Shown: positions 8,235 to 18,320, counted from the first letter of the stretch. The stretch: DNA of 64,000 nucleotides from Bin5 sp965221145 (GCA_965221145.1 OZ244877.1:2480001-2544000), one strand, 5' to 3'. Made by a program: numbers and translations. The notes: generated by a model not told the origin, from the sequence alone.

Positions 8235-9209
8235 ATGGCTGCCAGAAATACTGTCTCTGGGCCTATGCCCGCCGCCGCCGTGCTTTCCAAGGAGTACGAG
8301 GAGAAAAAGCCTTCCTTTCGTGCCGTGTGGCAACGGCACTGGATGATCTACCTGATGCTTGCGCCGGCCGCGGTTTTTCTCATCCTGTTCCACCTATACC
8401 CTCTTTGGGGCCTCTCTATCGCTTTTGTGAAGTACAGCGCGTTCAAGGGCGTGATGGGTTCGCCGTTCGTCGGCTTCGACAACTTTCGCAGGTTCTTCGA
8501 AGGGCCGGACGCCTTCAATATCATTCGTAACACGCTCGGCATCGCCTTTGGCAAAATCCTTTTGGGACAGACCGTTGCGTTGGCTTTTGCCTTGACGATA
8601 AACGAAATGCGCCACGCCCTCTTCAAGCGAGTGACGCAGACGACGACCACCCTGCCGCACTTTCTGTCCTGGGTGCTGATTGGCGGCGTGATGGTTGAGA
8701 TACTGAACCGATCGGGAATCGTGAACCGAGGCATCGAATCGCTGGGCTTTGAGTCGATCAGCTTCCTGGGAGACCCCAAGCTGTTTCCTTTTACGATGAT
8801 CGTCCTGGAGACATGGAAGGAGTTTGGGTGGGGCGCAGTGATCTATCTGGCCGCGCTCACCGGTATCAATCCTGAGACGTATGAAGCCGCCGCGGTGGAT
8901 GGCGCGGGGCGCTGGGCTCGCTTATGGAACGTAAGTATTCCCGGCATCACGCCCATTATCGCGCTGCTGGCCTGTCTCAGTCTCGGCAACATCCTCAATG
9001 CCGGTTTTGAGCAGATTCTGGTCTTCATCAACCCGATCGTATTTGCGACCGGCGATATTCTTGACACCTATGTCTACCGGGTTGGCCTGCTGACGGGGGA
9101 ATTCAGCCTCGGCACAGCGGTGGGAATGTTCAGGTCGGTAGTAGGGTTTGGGCTTGTCTGGCTGTCGTATTGGCTCGCGGACAGGTACGCCAACTATCGC
9201 ATCTTCTAA
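8235..9209 (+). CDS. ABC transporter permease, LplB/YteP-like
   Basis: 324 aa inner-membrane protein with about six transmembrane segments (first at WMIYLMLAPAAVFLILF). The cytoplasmic EAA loop is present as YEAAAVDGAGRWARLWNVSIPGI. The SFLGDPKLFPF and VFINPIVF segments are typical of the LplB subfamily that serves large sugar-binding proteins. It pairs with the next permease to form the channel of the importer whose binding protein is encoded upstream. Start uncertain: ATG 8235 lacks a strong ribosome site and a later ATG near 8268 is possible. No ATPase gene is nearby, so a shared MsiK-type ATPase is likely (inference). Confidence 0.88.
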   Translation: MAARNTVSGPMPAAAVLSKEYEEKKPSFRAVWQRHWMIYLMLAPAAVFLILFHLYPLWGLSIAFVKYSAFKGVMGSPFVGFDNFRRFFEGPDAFNIIRNTLGIAFGKILLGQTVALAFALTINEMRHALFKRVTQTTTTLPHFLSWVLIGGVMVEILNRSGIVNRGIESLGFESISFLGDPKLFPFTMIVLETWKEFGWGAVIYLAALTGINPETYEAAAVDGAGRWARLWNVSIPGITPIIALLACLSLGNILNAGFEQILVFINPIVFATGDILDTYVYRVGLLTGEFSLGTAVGMFRSVVGFGLVWLSYWLADRYANYRIF

Positions 9210-9287
9210 CGTCGGGGAGTAGTTTTCGTATGATGATAGATCGTCGGTTGCAGACTCTAGCTGGTGGCTTCAAAAGGAGGGAAAGCG

Positions 9288-10193
9288 ATGGTTGAAGAAC
9301 GGCGTATCGGCGATATCATCGCCAATTCTATCATCTGGCTTGTCACAATCTTGCTGGTATGTGTGTGTGTCCTCCCCTTTGTAGCTATGATTGCCAAGTC
9401 GCTCAGCAGCGCCGAAGCTGTAAGAACCAACCAGGTCAACCTTTGGCCGGTGGGTATCAATCTGGACAACTATTCATTTCTGATGAGGGAGAAGGCGTTT
9501 CTTGGCGCATTTGGCGTCTCCGTCGCCCGCGTCACGGTCGGCGTTACGCTCAACCTGCTCGTTATATCGCTTACCGCATATCCGTTGTCTCAAGACCATA
9601 TCCATATACCGGGGCGCACGATCTTCAAGGTGGTTCTGGTCTTTGGAATGCTGTTTCAGGGGGGCTTGATTCCCACCTACCTGGCCTACAAGAGCCTGGG
9701 TCTGCTCAATCACTTTGTGGTGCTTGTCCTGCCGGGCGCATTGAATATATTCTTCGCTATTCTGATCATCAACTTCTTCCGCGGGATTCCCAGGGAGATG
9801 TCGGAGTCGGCGCTGATGGATGGCGCGAACCACTTCGAAATCTTGTATCACATCTTCCTGCCCTTATCCTTGCCCTCCATGGCAACGGTCGGGCTGTTTG
9901 CGGCGGTCACGCATTGGAACTCCTGGTTCGATGGGATCATCTTTCTTCGATTTGCCGAACAGTGGCCGCTCCAGAGCTACCTGTACAACCAGGTGACTCA
10001 GAGAAGGTTGGAGGGGACCCTGATGAGTGCGCAATTCCATGGAAAAACCGACCCCTCTTTTCTGAAGGATGCAACACCGGAAGCCCTGGCGGCGGCAATG
10101 GTCATGATCGGCTCGATTCCGATCATGCTTGTCTACCCATTTGTGCAGCGCTACTTTATCAGAGGCCTGACCCTGGGAGCGGTGAAGGGGTAG
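9288..10193 (+). CDS. ABC transporter permease, LplC/YtcP-like
   Basis: 301 aa second permease of the importer, about six transmembrane segments. The EAA-type loop reads ESALMDGANHFEILYHIFLPLSLP. The C-terminus ends FIRGLTLGAVKG, the typical close of YtcP-type subunits. An in-frame GTG lies at 9264, but the AAAGGAGG at 9273-9280 falls inside that extension and points to ATG 9288. Same operon as the kinase, binding protein and first permease. Confidence 0.88.
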   Translation: MVEERRIGDIIANSIIWLVTILLVCVCVLPFVAMIAKSLSSAEAVRTNQVNLWPVGINLDNYSFLMREKAFLGAFGVSVARVTVGVTLNLLVISLTAYPLSQDHIHIPGRTIFKVVLVFGMLFQGGLIPTYLAYKSLGLLNHFVVLVLPGALNIFFAILIINFFRGIPREMSESALMDGANHFEILYHIFLPLSLPSMATVGLFAAVTHWNSWFDGIIFLRFAEQWPLQSYLYNQVTQRRLEGTLMSAQFHGKTDPSFLKDATPEALAAAMVMIGSIPIMLVYPFVQRYFIRGLTLGAVKG

Positions 10194-10334
10194 GAATCGC
10201 AGAACGGGACGCGACGGCTCGACAGCCTGGCTCGCGACGCTGCTTCGCTTCTCAAAGTTGCAAACTAATTCTTCACGCACCGCACGGCCCTTGCATGGAT
10301 CAACCGATATGCTCCACATGGTGAGAATTCCAAC

Positions 10335-11087
10335 GTGGCTGATGTAGACATTCAGAGTCGCATTCAACAGATTCGGCAAGATGGCTACTGTATTCTACGC
10401 GAACATTTCCCTGTCGATGCGGTGGAGGCGTGCCGGGTGGCGTTCGAACCGATTGCCGAGTCGTATCTGGCGGAGCACGCCGACAAGCCGAACCGGGGCC
10501 CGAACCGCCACTACATCCCCTTGCCCTTCCGCCCGCCCTTTTACCATCCCGCCTTCTTCAATGACGACGCCGTTACCGCCATCGCTGCGGGGATCCTGGG
10601 GGAGCAGATGGTCATCGATCAGTACGCTTCTGATACGCCCTTCAAAGACTCGGCGTATCAGGATATCCATGCCGATCTGCAGCCGCTTTTCCCTGAACGC
10701 CTGGACCTAATTCTGCCGCCGGAGCTTCTGGCGATGAACTGGCCCTTTGTCGATGTGACGCCTGAACGCGGGCCGCTTCAGATTGCCGTTGGCACACACC
10801 AGATGCCGCGTGCGCAGGCGTTGGCCAGCATAGAGTCCGAGGAGGTTCCGTTGGCATCGCTGCAGATGGAGGTGGGCGATGTCATGATCCGCGATCCGAG
10901 ATGTCTGCACCGCGGCACACCCAACATGACCGATACGCCGCGTGTCGTCGCCGTGGTCAGCTTCATGCGCCCGTGGTTCTGCCGCCGCCGCTCTGATACG
11001 CACACGATCGGCCGCACTCTCTGGGAGACTCTTTCCGAGCGGGAGCAGCGCTTGTTGCAGCGGATCAAGATCGACGAATCGCGGTAG
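10335..11087 (+). CDS. PhyH family dioxygenase
   Basis: 250 aa, GTG start with only a weak ribosome site. PhyH-type 2-oxoglutarate oxygenase: N-terminal DGYCILREHF, an HAD triad (HxD) after YQDI, and the distal DPRCLHRGTPN segment with the second His and an Arg. It differs from the other PhyH genes of the window (shorter, no MYPKYW tail), so it is a separate subfamily. It follows the importer by about 140 bases and precedes glycosidase-type genes; oxidation of a sugar-linked or small hydrophobic substrate is only a guess. Confidence 0.82.
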   Translation: MADVDIQSRIQQIRQDGYCILREHFPVDAVEACRVAFEPIAESYLAEHADKPNRGPNRHYIPLPFRPPFYHPAFFNDDAVTAIAAGILGEQMVIDQYASDTPFKDSAYQDIHADLQPLFPERLDLILPPELLAMNWPFVDVTPERGPLQIAVGTHQMPRAQALASIESEEVPLASLQMEVGDVMIRDPRCLHRGTPNMTDTPRVVAVVSFMRPWFCRRRSDTHTIGRTLWETLSEREQRLLQRIKIDESR

Positions 11088-11127
11088 ACCTATCCTTTGC
11101 GTTGGCCGCACCAGGAGCGCTTCCCTC

Positions 11128-12776
11128 ATGCAGTTTGTCATCGACGATGAACTATCCTTCGGTCCTCGACTGGCGGTAGACAAGCTGAATCGCATCCTGA
11201 ATTCACGCGCAGAATGGGGGCTGGAACTGGATGCGCCCGACGAGGAGCCGTCTTTCCTGATCGGTCTGGCCGACCGTTCGGACGTGGTAGGGAAAGCGCT
11301 GGCAACAGCCGGTTTGCGTTGTCCAAGCGCGCCCGAATCGGTGCTGCTACATCCCTTGCCTTCGAATCGGTTCATCATCGCCGGAAGCGACGAACGAGGC
11401 CTGATCTATGCCCTGCTTGAAGCGGCTCGCGCCGTCGAGGTGGCCCCGGCGGACGAGGGCGCTTCCTTCAGGCGGGGCCTTTCTCCAAGGGCGATTCTTG
11501 ACAGCATTCCAACTGAGATCGGGTCTCCCCATCTTAGTTGGCGCAGCATGCAGCTCTTTCTCTGTAACCCTGAATTAGAGCGGGAGTGGGTCTGCAACGA
11601 TCGCTTCTGGGAGGAGTACCTGGATCAACTGGCGCTGTGCCGCTATAACAATCTGAGCCTCACATTCGGCCGCCAGATCGCTTACATGTCGCCGCCCTAC
11701 CCTTTCTTGCTGGACCTGCCAGAGTTTCCCCAGGTTCGCACGCCCGACTTCTCGCCGGAACAGCGACGTCAGCGTCTCGAAATGCTCATGCTCGTCTCTG
11801 CTTATGCCCAACTTCGCGGCCTTCACTTCACCATGGGCGTATGGTCACAACACGCCCATGGCTTCGGCGAGCCGATGGTCGAGGGGCTCGGCGCCGAGAT
11901 TCTGGCCGGAGTGCTATACTGGCCGTAACTTGGACGAGGACGCGCAGGTCGAGCCGAGCGATCCGACACGATTCTACCGCGTTGAAGAGTACGTGGGGGA
12001 CGTGCTGCAGGGGCGGCTGTGCGGCAAGTGGACCCCCGTTCAGGTCGCTTATCAACTGCGCCAACCGGCAGGACAGACGAGGCTCAGCCTGGTTCATATC
12101 GACTAGAAAACGACGGAAATGCGCTATAGCTTGTCTTGACTTCACCATCCTCAACCAATTGGCTGAGGATCACGACAGCCGTCTATTGGCCGCCACCTAT
12201 CTGGCATTCTATCGCCGGACGGGAAAGCCGGGCCGCCTGCCTGTCGTTTGCCGGCTTTTGGAGCAGAGCCGCGCGCGCTGGCGCGCGCTGGCCGCGGTCG
12301 CAGACAGCGACTTTGCTGACGACCTCGTGTTCGGCTTCCGCGAGAAGGGTCACTGCGGGCACAGGCGGGACGATTTAGAGGTTGTGGAAAGGGATCTGGC
12401 GGTCAAAGAACAGTTGACGCCCCACGGGGAGGCGCCTCAAGTCGAGATAATGGGGTGGCCGGGAGATGACATTCATCCGCCCCCTCCTCAACTCGACTTT
12501 ACGCCGCCCGCGCACGTCCAGTCCGGACGCGACCTCTTGCTCAGACTGGATGTCTCGGAATCCGAAGAGCGCTGCGCCCGTACTGTGCGCTGCTTCCACC
12601 GCATTGCGCACCAGGCGCTGGACTTCGAGGTGATCGACATGCGGGCTGAGGAGAGCGGCTTCTCAACCGCAATACCCGGCGATGCTATCGATCCAGCCTG
12701 GGATCTGATGCTGTTCTTTGAGTTCAAATTCAGCGACGGTTCGGCCACCCGCTGGCCCGTTTGGCGGACTGATTGA
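11128..12776 (+). pseudogene. Degraded large glycoside-hydrolase-like gene
   Basis: Three consecutive pieces in three reading frames look like one former gene. Piece 1 (11128 to about 11900, ATG after AGGAG) has a GH20/GH67-type N-terminal domain (RGLIYALLEAARAVE) followed by the start of a barrel (SWRSMQLFLCNPE). Piece 2 (about 11925-12106) continues in another frame with LDEDAQVEPSDPTRFYRVEEY and WTPVQVAYQLRQ. Piece 3 (about 12107-12776) continues in the third frame with FTILNQLAEDHDSRLLAATYL and GFREKGHCGH. The catalytic middle of the barrel seems to be missing, so an internal deletion plus frameshifts is likely. No function should be expected. Confidence 0.65.
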
Positions 12777-12923
12777 GACCCCGTACTTCGTCATACCGAC
12801 GCAGTGACAGGTCTGTCTGGCCAACCGAGATCAGCTGTAGAGGCGTCGGGTGAGACAGGCAGAGTCCCATTGGCGAAGACGGCGTCGAGTTGGGCAAAAG
12901 GAGCTAGATGGGGGGATGACCCG

Positions 12924-14489
12924 ATGGCTGATGAATTGAGAGAGTCTATGGAGTTGGGCGGCCGGCATCTGCTGGGTTGGCTCAATCCGGAACGAGACTA
13001 CCTACCCACCGGCAGTTGGTGCATCACCCATGACCTGGCCAGGTTGTGGGATGCCATGTTGCGCCTTGAAGATGCGACGGGATTTGTTATCCCCGTCCAT
13101 CTCGAAGGGGCGATGTTGAGAAACCTGCATTGGCTCTGCGACAACCCCGATGGGCTGCTTTTTGTGCCCCCCGGCCTGGATTGGCAGGCTCCTAGATTCG
13201 AGTTGCACACGGTGCGTGAGGGCATATTGACATTCAGCGCCCTCGTTCAGTACAGGAATAGTCGCTGGGCACGCGAGGCAGGCCACCGCTATCTGGAAAC
13301 CATGCGCCGCTGTCTGGGGCCGGATGGCAGGTGGGATGTACTGAAGTTCGATTATGCAAAACATTTCGTTGTCGCGGATGGTCAGTCTTTCGACGACGTA
13401 TATACCCACGCCAATGGGCCTGACCTGACCGTCTCCCACGGGCGCTCCATTGAGGCGTTGGTTTGGTTCTACAGAGCGACAGCCGATCAGCTTGCGTTGG
13501 ACTTGGCGGAGCGACTTGCGCGCTATCACCTCGCACACTCAACGACCCCTGACGGCGCCATTCCCGCAGCGATAGCGGACGAGGCAAATCAGGGCGACCG
13601 CCAATCTTACCTCTACACGCTGTGCGGATTGTTTCAGTTCGGCCTGATTACGCACCAGTCCGCCTATATGGATGCCGTGTTGCGCACATACCGGAGGGCG
13701 ATACCCGGCCTGGTCAACGAATGCGGATGGGTTGCACATGATCTGGGCCAGAACCGGTTCTCGGATGAGTCGGGCAATCCGTTAGCCAACACTGAGTCGA
13801 CAGGGGCGGCCGTGCGGTTGGCATTGTGGCTTGCCCTCCACACAGGCCATACAGAGATCTTCGATGACGTGGAGCGGCTGGTGAGGGCTCGTCTTTTCCC
13901 AGGCCAGACGACAGAGGCTGATCTGCGGAACAACCCGGATGCCGAGATTGCCGCCAAGCAACTGGGCGGATGGGGCGCGAACCGATTTCCTCATGCGGGC
14001 AAGGGTTACAATCCGAGCGGCACAGCCGAGATCGTGCATACGTTCAGCGCCGTGTATCGGCATATCAGCGCGCGCACGGAGGCGGGTCTGTTCGTCTACA
14101 TGCACTTTGACTACGCCGACGCCAATGTCGATATCAAGACCCGCAGGCGCAACGGGACCGCCACCATCACTGTACGCCCCCGCGTGAAAGACAATCTCCT
14201 GTTGCGCGTGCCCGGCTGGGCCTCGCGTGAGACGCTACGGATCACGGTGGACGGATGCCCGGTCCCGCTTTGCATGATCGGCGCATTTGCCTGCGTTCCC
14301 AAAGAGATGCTGCTGGTCGGGAAGGAGGTCGTCTTGGTCTACGAACTGCCCGTTCGCCGCAGCGAGGAGGCGATGCCGCAGGGGGATCGTTATCAATTCG
14401 CCTGGCGGGGTGACGAGGTCACGGGTATCTATCCAAACAGGTGGCCCCTGCCATTTTATCCAACCCTGGAGGACCCTGACAATGTTTGA
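12924..14489 (+). CDS. GH127-like (alpha/alpha-barrel) glycosidase family protein
   Basis: About 521 aa. It resembles the DUF1680/GH127 family (beta-L-arabinofuranosidases and relatives): an alpha-helical barrel with HDLARLWDAMLRLED and GRSIEALVWFYRATADQ, then GCGWVAHDL-type and GTAEIVHTFSAVYRHI segments. The C-terminal beta domain shows LLLRVPGWASRETLRITVDG. The frame extends upstream to 12804, but ATG 12924 is the first Met with plausible purine-rich spacing. It overlaps the next gene by eight bases, indicating coupling. No signal peptide, so cytosolic. Specific sugar not determined; arabinose- or uronate-containing oligomers fit the family. Confidence 0.65.
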   Translation: MADELRESMELGGRHLLGWLNPERDYLPTGSWCITHDLARLWDAMLRLEDATGFVIPVHLEGAMLRNLHWLCDNPDGLLFVPPGLDWQAPRFELHTVREGILTFSALVQYRNSRWAREAGHRYLETMRRCLGPDGRWDVLKFDYAKHFVVADGQSFDDVYTHANGPDLTVSHGRSIEALVWFYRATADQLALDLAERLARYHLAHSTTPDGAIPAAIADEANQGDRQSYLYTLCGLFQFGLITHQSAYMDAVLRTYRRAIPGLVNECGWVAHDLGQNRFSDESGNPLANTESTGAAVRLALWLALHTGHTEIFDDVERLVRARLFPGQTTEADLRNNPDAEIAAKQLGGWGANRFPHAGKGYNPSGTAEIVHTFSAVYRHISARTEAGLFVYMHFDYADANVDIKTRRRNGTATITVRPRVKDNLLLRVPGWASRETLRITVDGCPVPLCMIGAFACVPKEMLLVGKEVVLVYELPVRRSEEAMPQGDRYQFAWRGDEVTGIYPNRWPLPFYPTLEDPDNV

Positions 14490-17040
14490 TGTCGACTACC
14501 GTGCCCTAATCTCGCGCGCAGACCTGATCTACTTACAGCCGGTCGAGCATCCGGTACAAGGCCAACCCATCGGCAATGGACGCACGGGCACGATGGTCTG
14601 GACCACGCCGGGCGCAATCCATTTCCAGATCAACCGCAGTGACCTGTTTGCTGTGGATAAGCACCATGCAGGCGACTATGCAGATCCTGCAGACCACTGC
14701 GGCGCGTGTGCACAGGTGACGATTGAGGCAGGCGGCACGCCCTTCGCGGCCGACGCGCCAGGCTTCAGCCAGCGTCTGTCGCTCTACGAGGCGGAATGCG
14801 AGATATGCGGCGACGGGCTTAAGGCACGCTGCTTTGTGGCGGCAGCCGACGAACTCTCCGAGTCGACCGACGTGTTGGTTGTAGAGATAGAGGATGGCCG
14901 CACCAATCCGCAACCGATCCGCGTTGCGATTTCGATGTGGCGTCAACAAGAGGTGCGCACCGGCGACCATCTGGCACGCTATGATTTCGCCGAGCATTTC
15001 TCTTCCGAAACTGGCGAACAGAGTGATCGGATATCGCTGACGCAGCAGTTCACTGAGGGTGAGCACTACTGCGCTTCGGCGGTGGTTGCGGCAGGGACCG
15101 GGACCAGGCTGGAAGATTCAGGTTCCGGTCCGGGCACGCGCACGCTGATCTTGCCCGCCGCCTCTGGCATGCGCACGGTACTCTTTGCGAGCGCGGTCTC
15201 CTGGTCGCGTGAAGAGGAGGTCGGCAGGAAAGCGCTGGCACAGATGGACGCGGCGCAGGGGGAAAGCCCTGCAGAGCTGCGGGCGGCCCATCTTCGCTGG
15301 TGGGAGGGGTATTGGGCGCGCACTTTCCTCCATCTATGCAGCGAGGACGGCGTGGCTGATTTCATGGAGCGGGTGCGCACATTGCATCTCTATTACATGG
15401 CCAGCAGTTCTCGCGGCCCCTTCCCGCCCAAGTGGAACGGTTCGATCTTCACCACCGACGGCGACAGGCGGAGGTGGGGCGCCCAGTTCTGGGTCTGGAC
15501 GATGGAGATGCACTACTATGCGCTGGCGGCCGCGGATGCCGACGACCTATGCGAGCCGTTCTTCCGCATGTACACGCGCCAACTGGAGTCATGCCGCGTG
15601 GCCGCTACGCAGCGTTGGGGCGTGTCCGGCGCCTTCTACCCGGAGACCACCTCGTTTGACGGTCCGGTGGCTCTGCCCGATGAGCTGGTGGAGGAGTTCC
15701 GTGCGGTATTCCTGGGCCATCAACCGGCCGAGACGCTGTCCACGCGCCTGCGCGAGTTGTGCCGCTACGAGCACCATCTGCTTACGCAACTCTATCCGCT
15801 TGAGGGGCGCTCCGATAACCACATTACCTACATCAGCCACCTGGCCACGACCGCCTGCGAACTGGCTCTGCTTGCATGGTGGCGCTATCGCTACAGTGGC
15901 GATGCCGACTGGTTGCGCACCGGGGCGTACCCGCTCCTGCGTGATACGGTTGAATTTTACCGCGGCTTGGCTGTGCGCGGAACGGACGGAAAATTGCACC
16001 TCTTCGGGTTGAACCAGCATGAGGATTTCTGGGCCGCCGACGATGGCATCTGGGATCTAGCCGCCATACGCGGCGCCGCGCCGGTGGCTATCGCCGCGGC
16101 CGAGATTCTGGATGTGGACGTAGAATTGCGCCAGTCGTGGCGGGAACTGCTGGATCATCTGGCACCCTATCCGATGGGGAGCGAGCCGCAGTCCCAGGCC
16201 TTAACCGGCGGCGTCCTGACCGATGATGTCTGGGCCGCGGGACACCTGGGCGCGGTGGACGGCCAGCACAACCCGGAGGATGTCTGGCTGGCGCCGGTCT
16301 TCCCCTTTGAGGATTGGACGCTGGAGACCCGCCAACCCAGCACGGATGCGATCGTGCAGAAGTTGCTCGACCTGGCGCCGCGCATGAACTCGATCCTGCG
16401 CGGCGATGCCTGCAACACGGCCATTCGCACGCCGATCGCGGCGGCGCGGGCCGGGCGCGGGGCGGACCTGCCTGCCATATTGACTGCTTACTATGCGGCC
16501 TTTGGCGCGCTGGAAAACGGCTGGAGCCTGTTCGAGGGGCACGGAGAGATTGAGAACCAGGCCCACTCGATCGAACCGTTGGGTTGCATCAGTTTCATCT
16601 TACAGGAGGGCGTCGTGCAGAGCGTCTCACCTCAACCTGGTCAGCCGGAGATCATCAATCTCTTTGCCGCCTGGCCCAAGGAGTGGGACGCCTCTTTCCG
16701 TCTGCTGACGCGCGGCGGTTTTTTGGTCAGTTCCGCCATGCGAGGCGGCGAAGTGGATTTTGTGGAGATCGAATCCCGATTCGGCGAGGCGTGTCGCGTG
16801 CGCAATCCCTGGGGCATACCCTGTACGCTAATCCAGGAGGGAGGCGCTAACCGGGAAATGGATACCGAAATCCTTCAGTTCGATACGGCGCCGGGCAGCT
16901 CTTACCGTCTGATTCCGACAGGAAGGCCGGCGCCCGCGCCGATCCGCATCGCTCCGCAGTCTGCAACTGCGCCCGCATCGTACTTGGTGACTTTGCCGAG
17001 TGGAGCGACCGTTCAGGGGAACCTCGGCCGCGGCCGTTAG
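14482..17040 (+). CDS. GH95-like / DUF5703 domain glycosidase
   Basis: 852 aa, cytosolic (no leader). The N-terminal QPIGNGRTGTMVW, followed by INRSDLFAVDKHH, is the typical start of GH95 alpha-L-fucosidase/galactosidase-like proteins with a DUF5703-type beta domain. The middle contains an (alpha/alpha)6 barrel: KWNGSIFTTDGDRRRWGAQFW, then HHLLTQLYPLEGRSDNHITY. A C-terminal beta domain includes LLTRGGFLVSS and a late NPWG. The ATG overlaps the stop of the GH127-like gene. Next to rhamnose mutarotase this suggests degradation of a deoxy-hexose-rich glycan (inference). Activity not proven; catalytic residues were not assigned. Confidence 0.7.
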   Translation: MFDVDYRALISRADLIYLQPVEHPVQGQPIGNGRTGTMVWTTPGAIHFQINRSDLFAVDKHHAGDYADPADHCGACAQVTIEAGGTPFAADAPGFSQRLSLYEAECEICGDGLKARCFVAAADELSESTDVLVVEIEDGRTNPQPIRVAISMWRQQEVRTGDHLARYDFAEHFSSETGEQSDRISLTQQFTEGEHYCASAVVAAGTGTRLEDSGSGPGTRTLILPAASGMRTVLFASAVSWSREEEVGRKALAQMDAAQGESPAELRAAHLRWWEGYWARTFLHLCSEDGVADFMERVRTLHLYYMASSSRGPFPPKWNGSIFTTDGDRRRWGAQFWVWTMEMHYYALAAADADDLCEPFFRMYTRQLESCRVAATQRWGVSGAFYPETTSFDGPVALPDELVEEFRAVFLGHQPAETLSTRLRELCRYEHHLLTQLYPLEGRSDNHITYISHLATTACELALLAWWRYRYSGDADWLRTGAYPLLRDTVEFYRGLAVRGTDGKLHLFGLNQHEDFWAADDGIWDLAAIRGAAPVAIAAAEILDVDVELRQSWRELLDHLAPYPMGSEPQSQALTGGVLTDDVWAAGHLGAVDGQHNPEDVWLAPVFPFEDWTLETRQPSTDAIVQKLLDLAPRMNSILRGDACNTAIRTPIAAARAGRGADLPAILTAYYAAFGALENGWSLFEGHGEIENQAHSIEPLGCISFILQEGVVQSVSPQPGQPEIINLFAAWPKEWDASFRLLTRGGFLVSSAMRGGEVDFVEIESRFGEACRVRNPWGIPCTLIQEGGANREMDTEILQFDTAPGSSYRLIPTGRPAPAPIRIAPQSATAPASYLVTLPSGATVQGNLGRGR

Positions 17041-17089
17041 CGGCATCGCAGCCTGAGGAGCGCGCGGGCACTTGACCTGGCTTGACGCC

Positions 17090-17404
17090 TCAGTCGATAT
17101 GGAAGACTTGGCGGAGGTCTTTGGCGACCGGGCTGTTGTCGGGATTCGAGGCCATGAGATCCCGCATATAGCGCCACCACTTCTTACAGATCTCCTCGTC
17201 GGCGATGCTGGCCCACTGCGCCTCGTCCTCGATTTCGGCGTAGGCGAAGAGTTGATGCGTGTCGGCGTCAAGGAAGATCGAGTAGTTGCTGACGCCGTGC
17301 GCCTTGAGGACAGCCTCCAGTTCGGGCCAGATCGGCGTGTGCCGCGTCTCGTACTCCACGTGTTGGTCGGGGTTGACCGACATGACAAATGCTTTGCGGA
17401 TCAT
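17090..17404 (-). CDS. rhaM: L-rhamnose mutarotase
   Basis: 104 aa, the same length as the E. coli enzyme. It interconverts alpha- and beta-L-rhamnose, feeding L-rhamnose catabolism. The conserved residues stand at the expected positions: Tyr18, His22 (in YETRHTPIWPEL) and Trp76/Trp77 (KKWWRYM). The ATG follows AGAAGGAGAATCAC. It converges with the GH95-like gene. A 236-bp MITE lies 33 bases upstream of its start codon, so the original promoter may have been displaced. Confidence 0.93.
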   Translation of the reverse strand: MIRKAFVMSVNPDQHVEYETRHTPIWPELEAVLKAHGVSNYSIFLDADTHQLFAYAEIEDEAQWASIADEEICKKWWRYMRDLMASNPDNSPVAKDLRQVFHID

Positions 17405-17437
17405 TGTGATTCTCCTTCTGAATCGTCTTACCTAAAC

Positions 17438-17673
17438 GTAACTACTCAGCCATTACCCAATGTGCGGCTTTCAATGGGCAACCAAGTCATCCAAGTGTAA
17501 TAAATCGTGTTTGGAATCTGTCTGAAAAGGTCAGGTTCGGGTCAAAACGGCACAAATGGTGCGAATTATGGCGTGTAGATGGAGGATTCACGCTTTCCGG
17601 CAGTCATTTTTGGTCTTTTTAACCGATGACCGTTCTTTTTCAAACAACTTCCCAGACGAGGCTGAGTAGTTAC
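17438..17673. mobile_element. 236-bp MITE with IS66-like ends
   Basis: Perfect 14-bp terminal inverted repeats, GTAACTACTCAGCC (17438-17451) and its complement (17660-17673), are flanked by the 8-bp direct repeat ACCTAAAC (17430-17437 and 17674-17681). GTAA ends with an 8-bp target duplication are the hallmarks of the IS66 family. No transposase frame is inside, so it is a non-autonomous derivative. It lies between the end of the DUF4276 gene and the start of rhaM. Confidence 0.85.
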
Positions 17674-17690
17674 ACCTAAACGAGTATTGG

Positions 17691-18320
17691 TCAATTGTCT
17701 TCAGTCCAGGAAGCAGGGGGCCATTCACCAAGCTCTTGCCCCATGGAACGCACCAGCTGTCCGAATGCACTGGTTAGCTTTCGGAAAGATCGGCATCGGC
17801 GGTGAGCGTCCGCCATCGAGAACAGAGCGCTGAGGGCTGGCTGGTCCGTAGTCTCAAGATAGCTTGCCCCAGCGTGCATGCGGGCTTCCAGATGCCCCTT
17901 TGCGCCACGCGGTCTCTCCGGGTGTGGATGGGGTTGCGCGTCGTCTCTGATTCCACGGCGCCCTCGCAATGATTCGATTGCGGCCAGAAACCATGCCTCA
18001 TACTCCCGGTGCGCGATGACGACCTCACAGGGCACGTTCCCAGCAGCCGCTTCCGCCCATTCCTGTACGATCGGAGCTAATTCGGCGGGGCAGTCTGAGT
18101 CCCCATCGAACAGGATTAGGATAGCGCGGCAGTCTTTCTGCAGAAGCGCCAGCCTAACGGCTCTCTTTACTTCGGTCTCGCGAACAAGCTGGCTGCGAGG
18201 TTTTCGGATCGGTCGACCGATCTGGACGCCCCAGGCTTGGGCTTCCGAAATCAGACGGCGTAATAGTTCCGGAAACGCGTCCACTTCTCCGTGGCCTTCG
18301 ACGATTGGCTGGATCTTCAC
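17691..18320 (-). CDS. DUF4276 family (Toprim-like) protein
   Basis: 209 aa. The N-terminal MKIQPIVEGHGEVDAFPELLRRL and the ILILFDGDSDCPAEL segment are the Glu and DxD parts of a Toprim-like active site found in DUF4276; ACEVV-type strand and HREYEAWFLA follow. Such proteins are usually encoded with an AAA ATPase of the SMC/OLD type, and the pair is thought to act in phage defence, with the Toprim unit as nuclease. GTG start overlapping the ATPase stop by four bases shows coupling. The MITE begins 17 bases past the stop codon. Confidence 0.8.
   Translation of the reverse strand: MKIQPIVEGHGEVDAFPELLRRLISEAQAWGVQIGRPIRKPRSQLVRETEVKRAVRLALLQKDCRAILILFDGDSDCPAELAPIVQEWAEAAAGNVPCEVVIAHREYEAWFLAAIESLRGRRGIRDDAQPHPHPERPRGAKGHLEARMHAGASYLETTDQPALSALFSMADAHRRCRSFRKLTSAFGQLVRSMGQELGEWPPASWTEDN

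Noticed and set aside
12286..12300. Tandem GCGCGCTG-type repeat
   Set aside because: Short repeat from Arg/Ala codons in decayed coding sequence; no array.
12804..12923. Extended N-terminus for the GH127-like protein
   Set aside because: The added residues look like non-coding translation; the first well-placed ATG is 12924.
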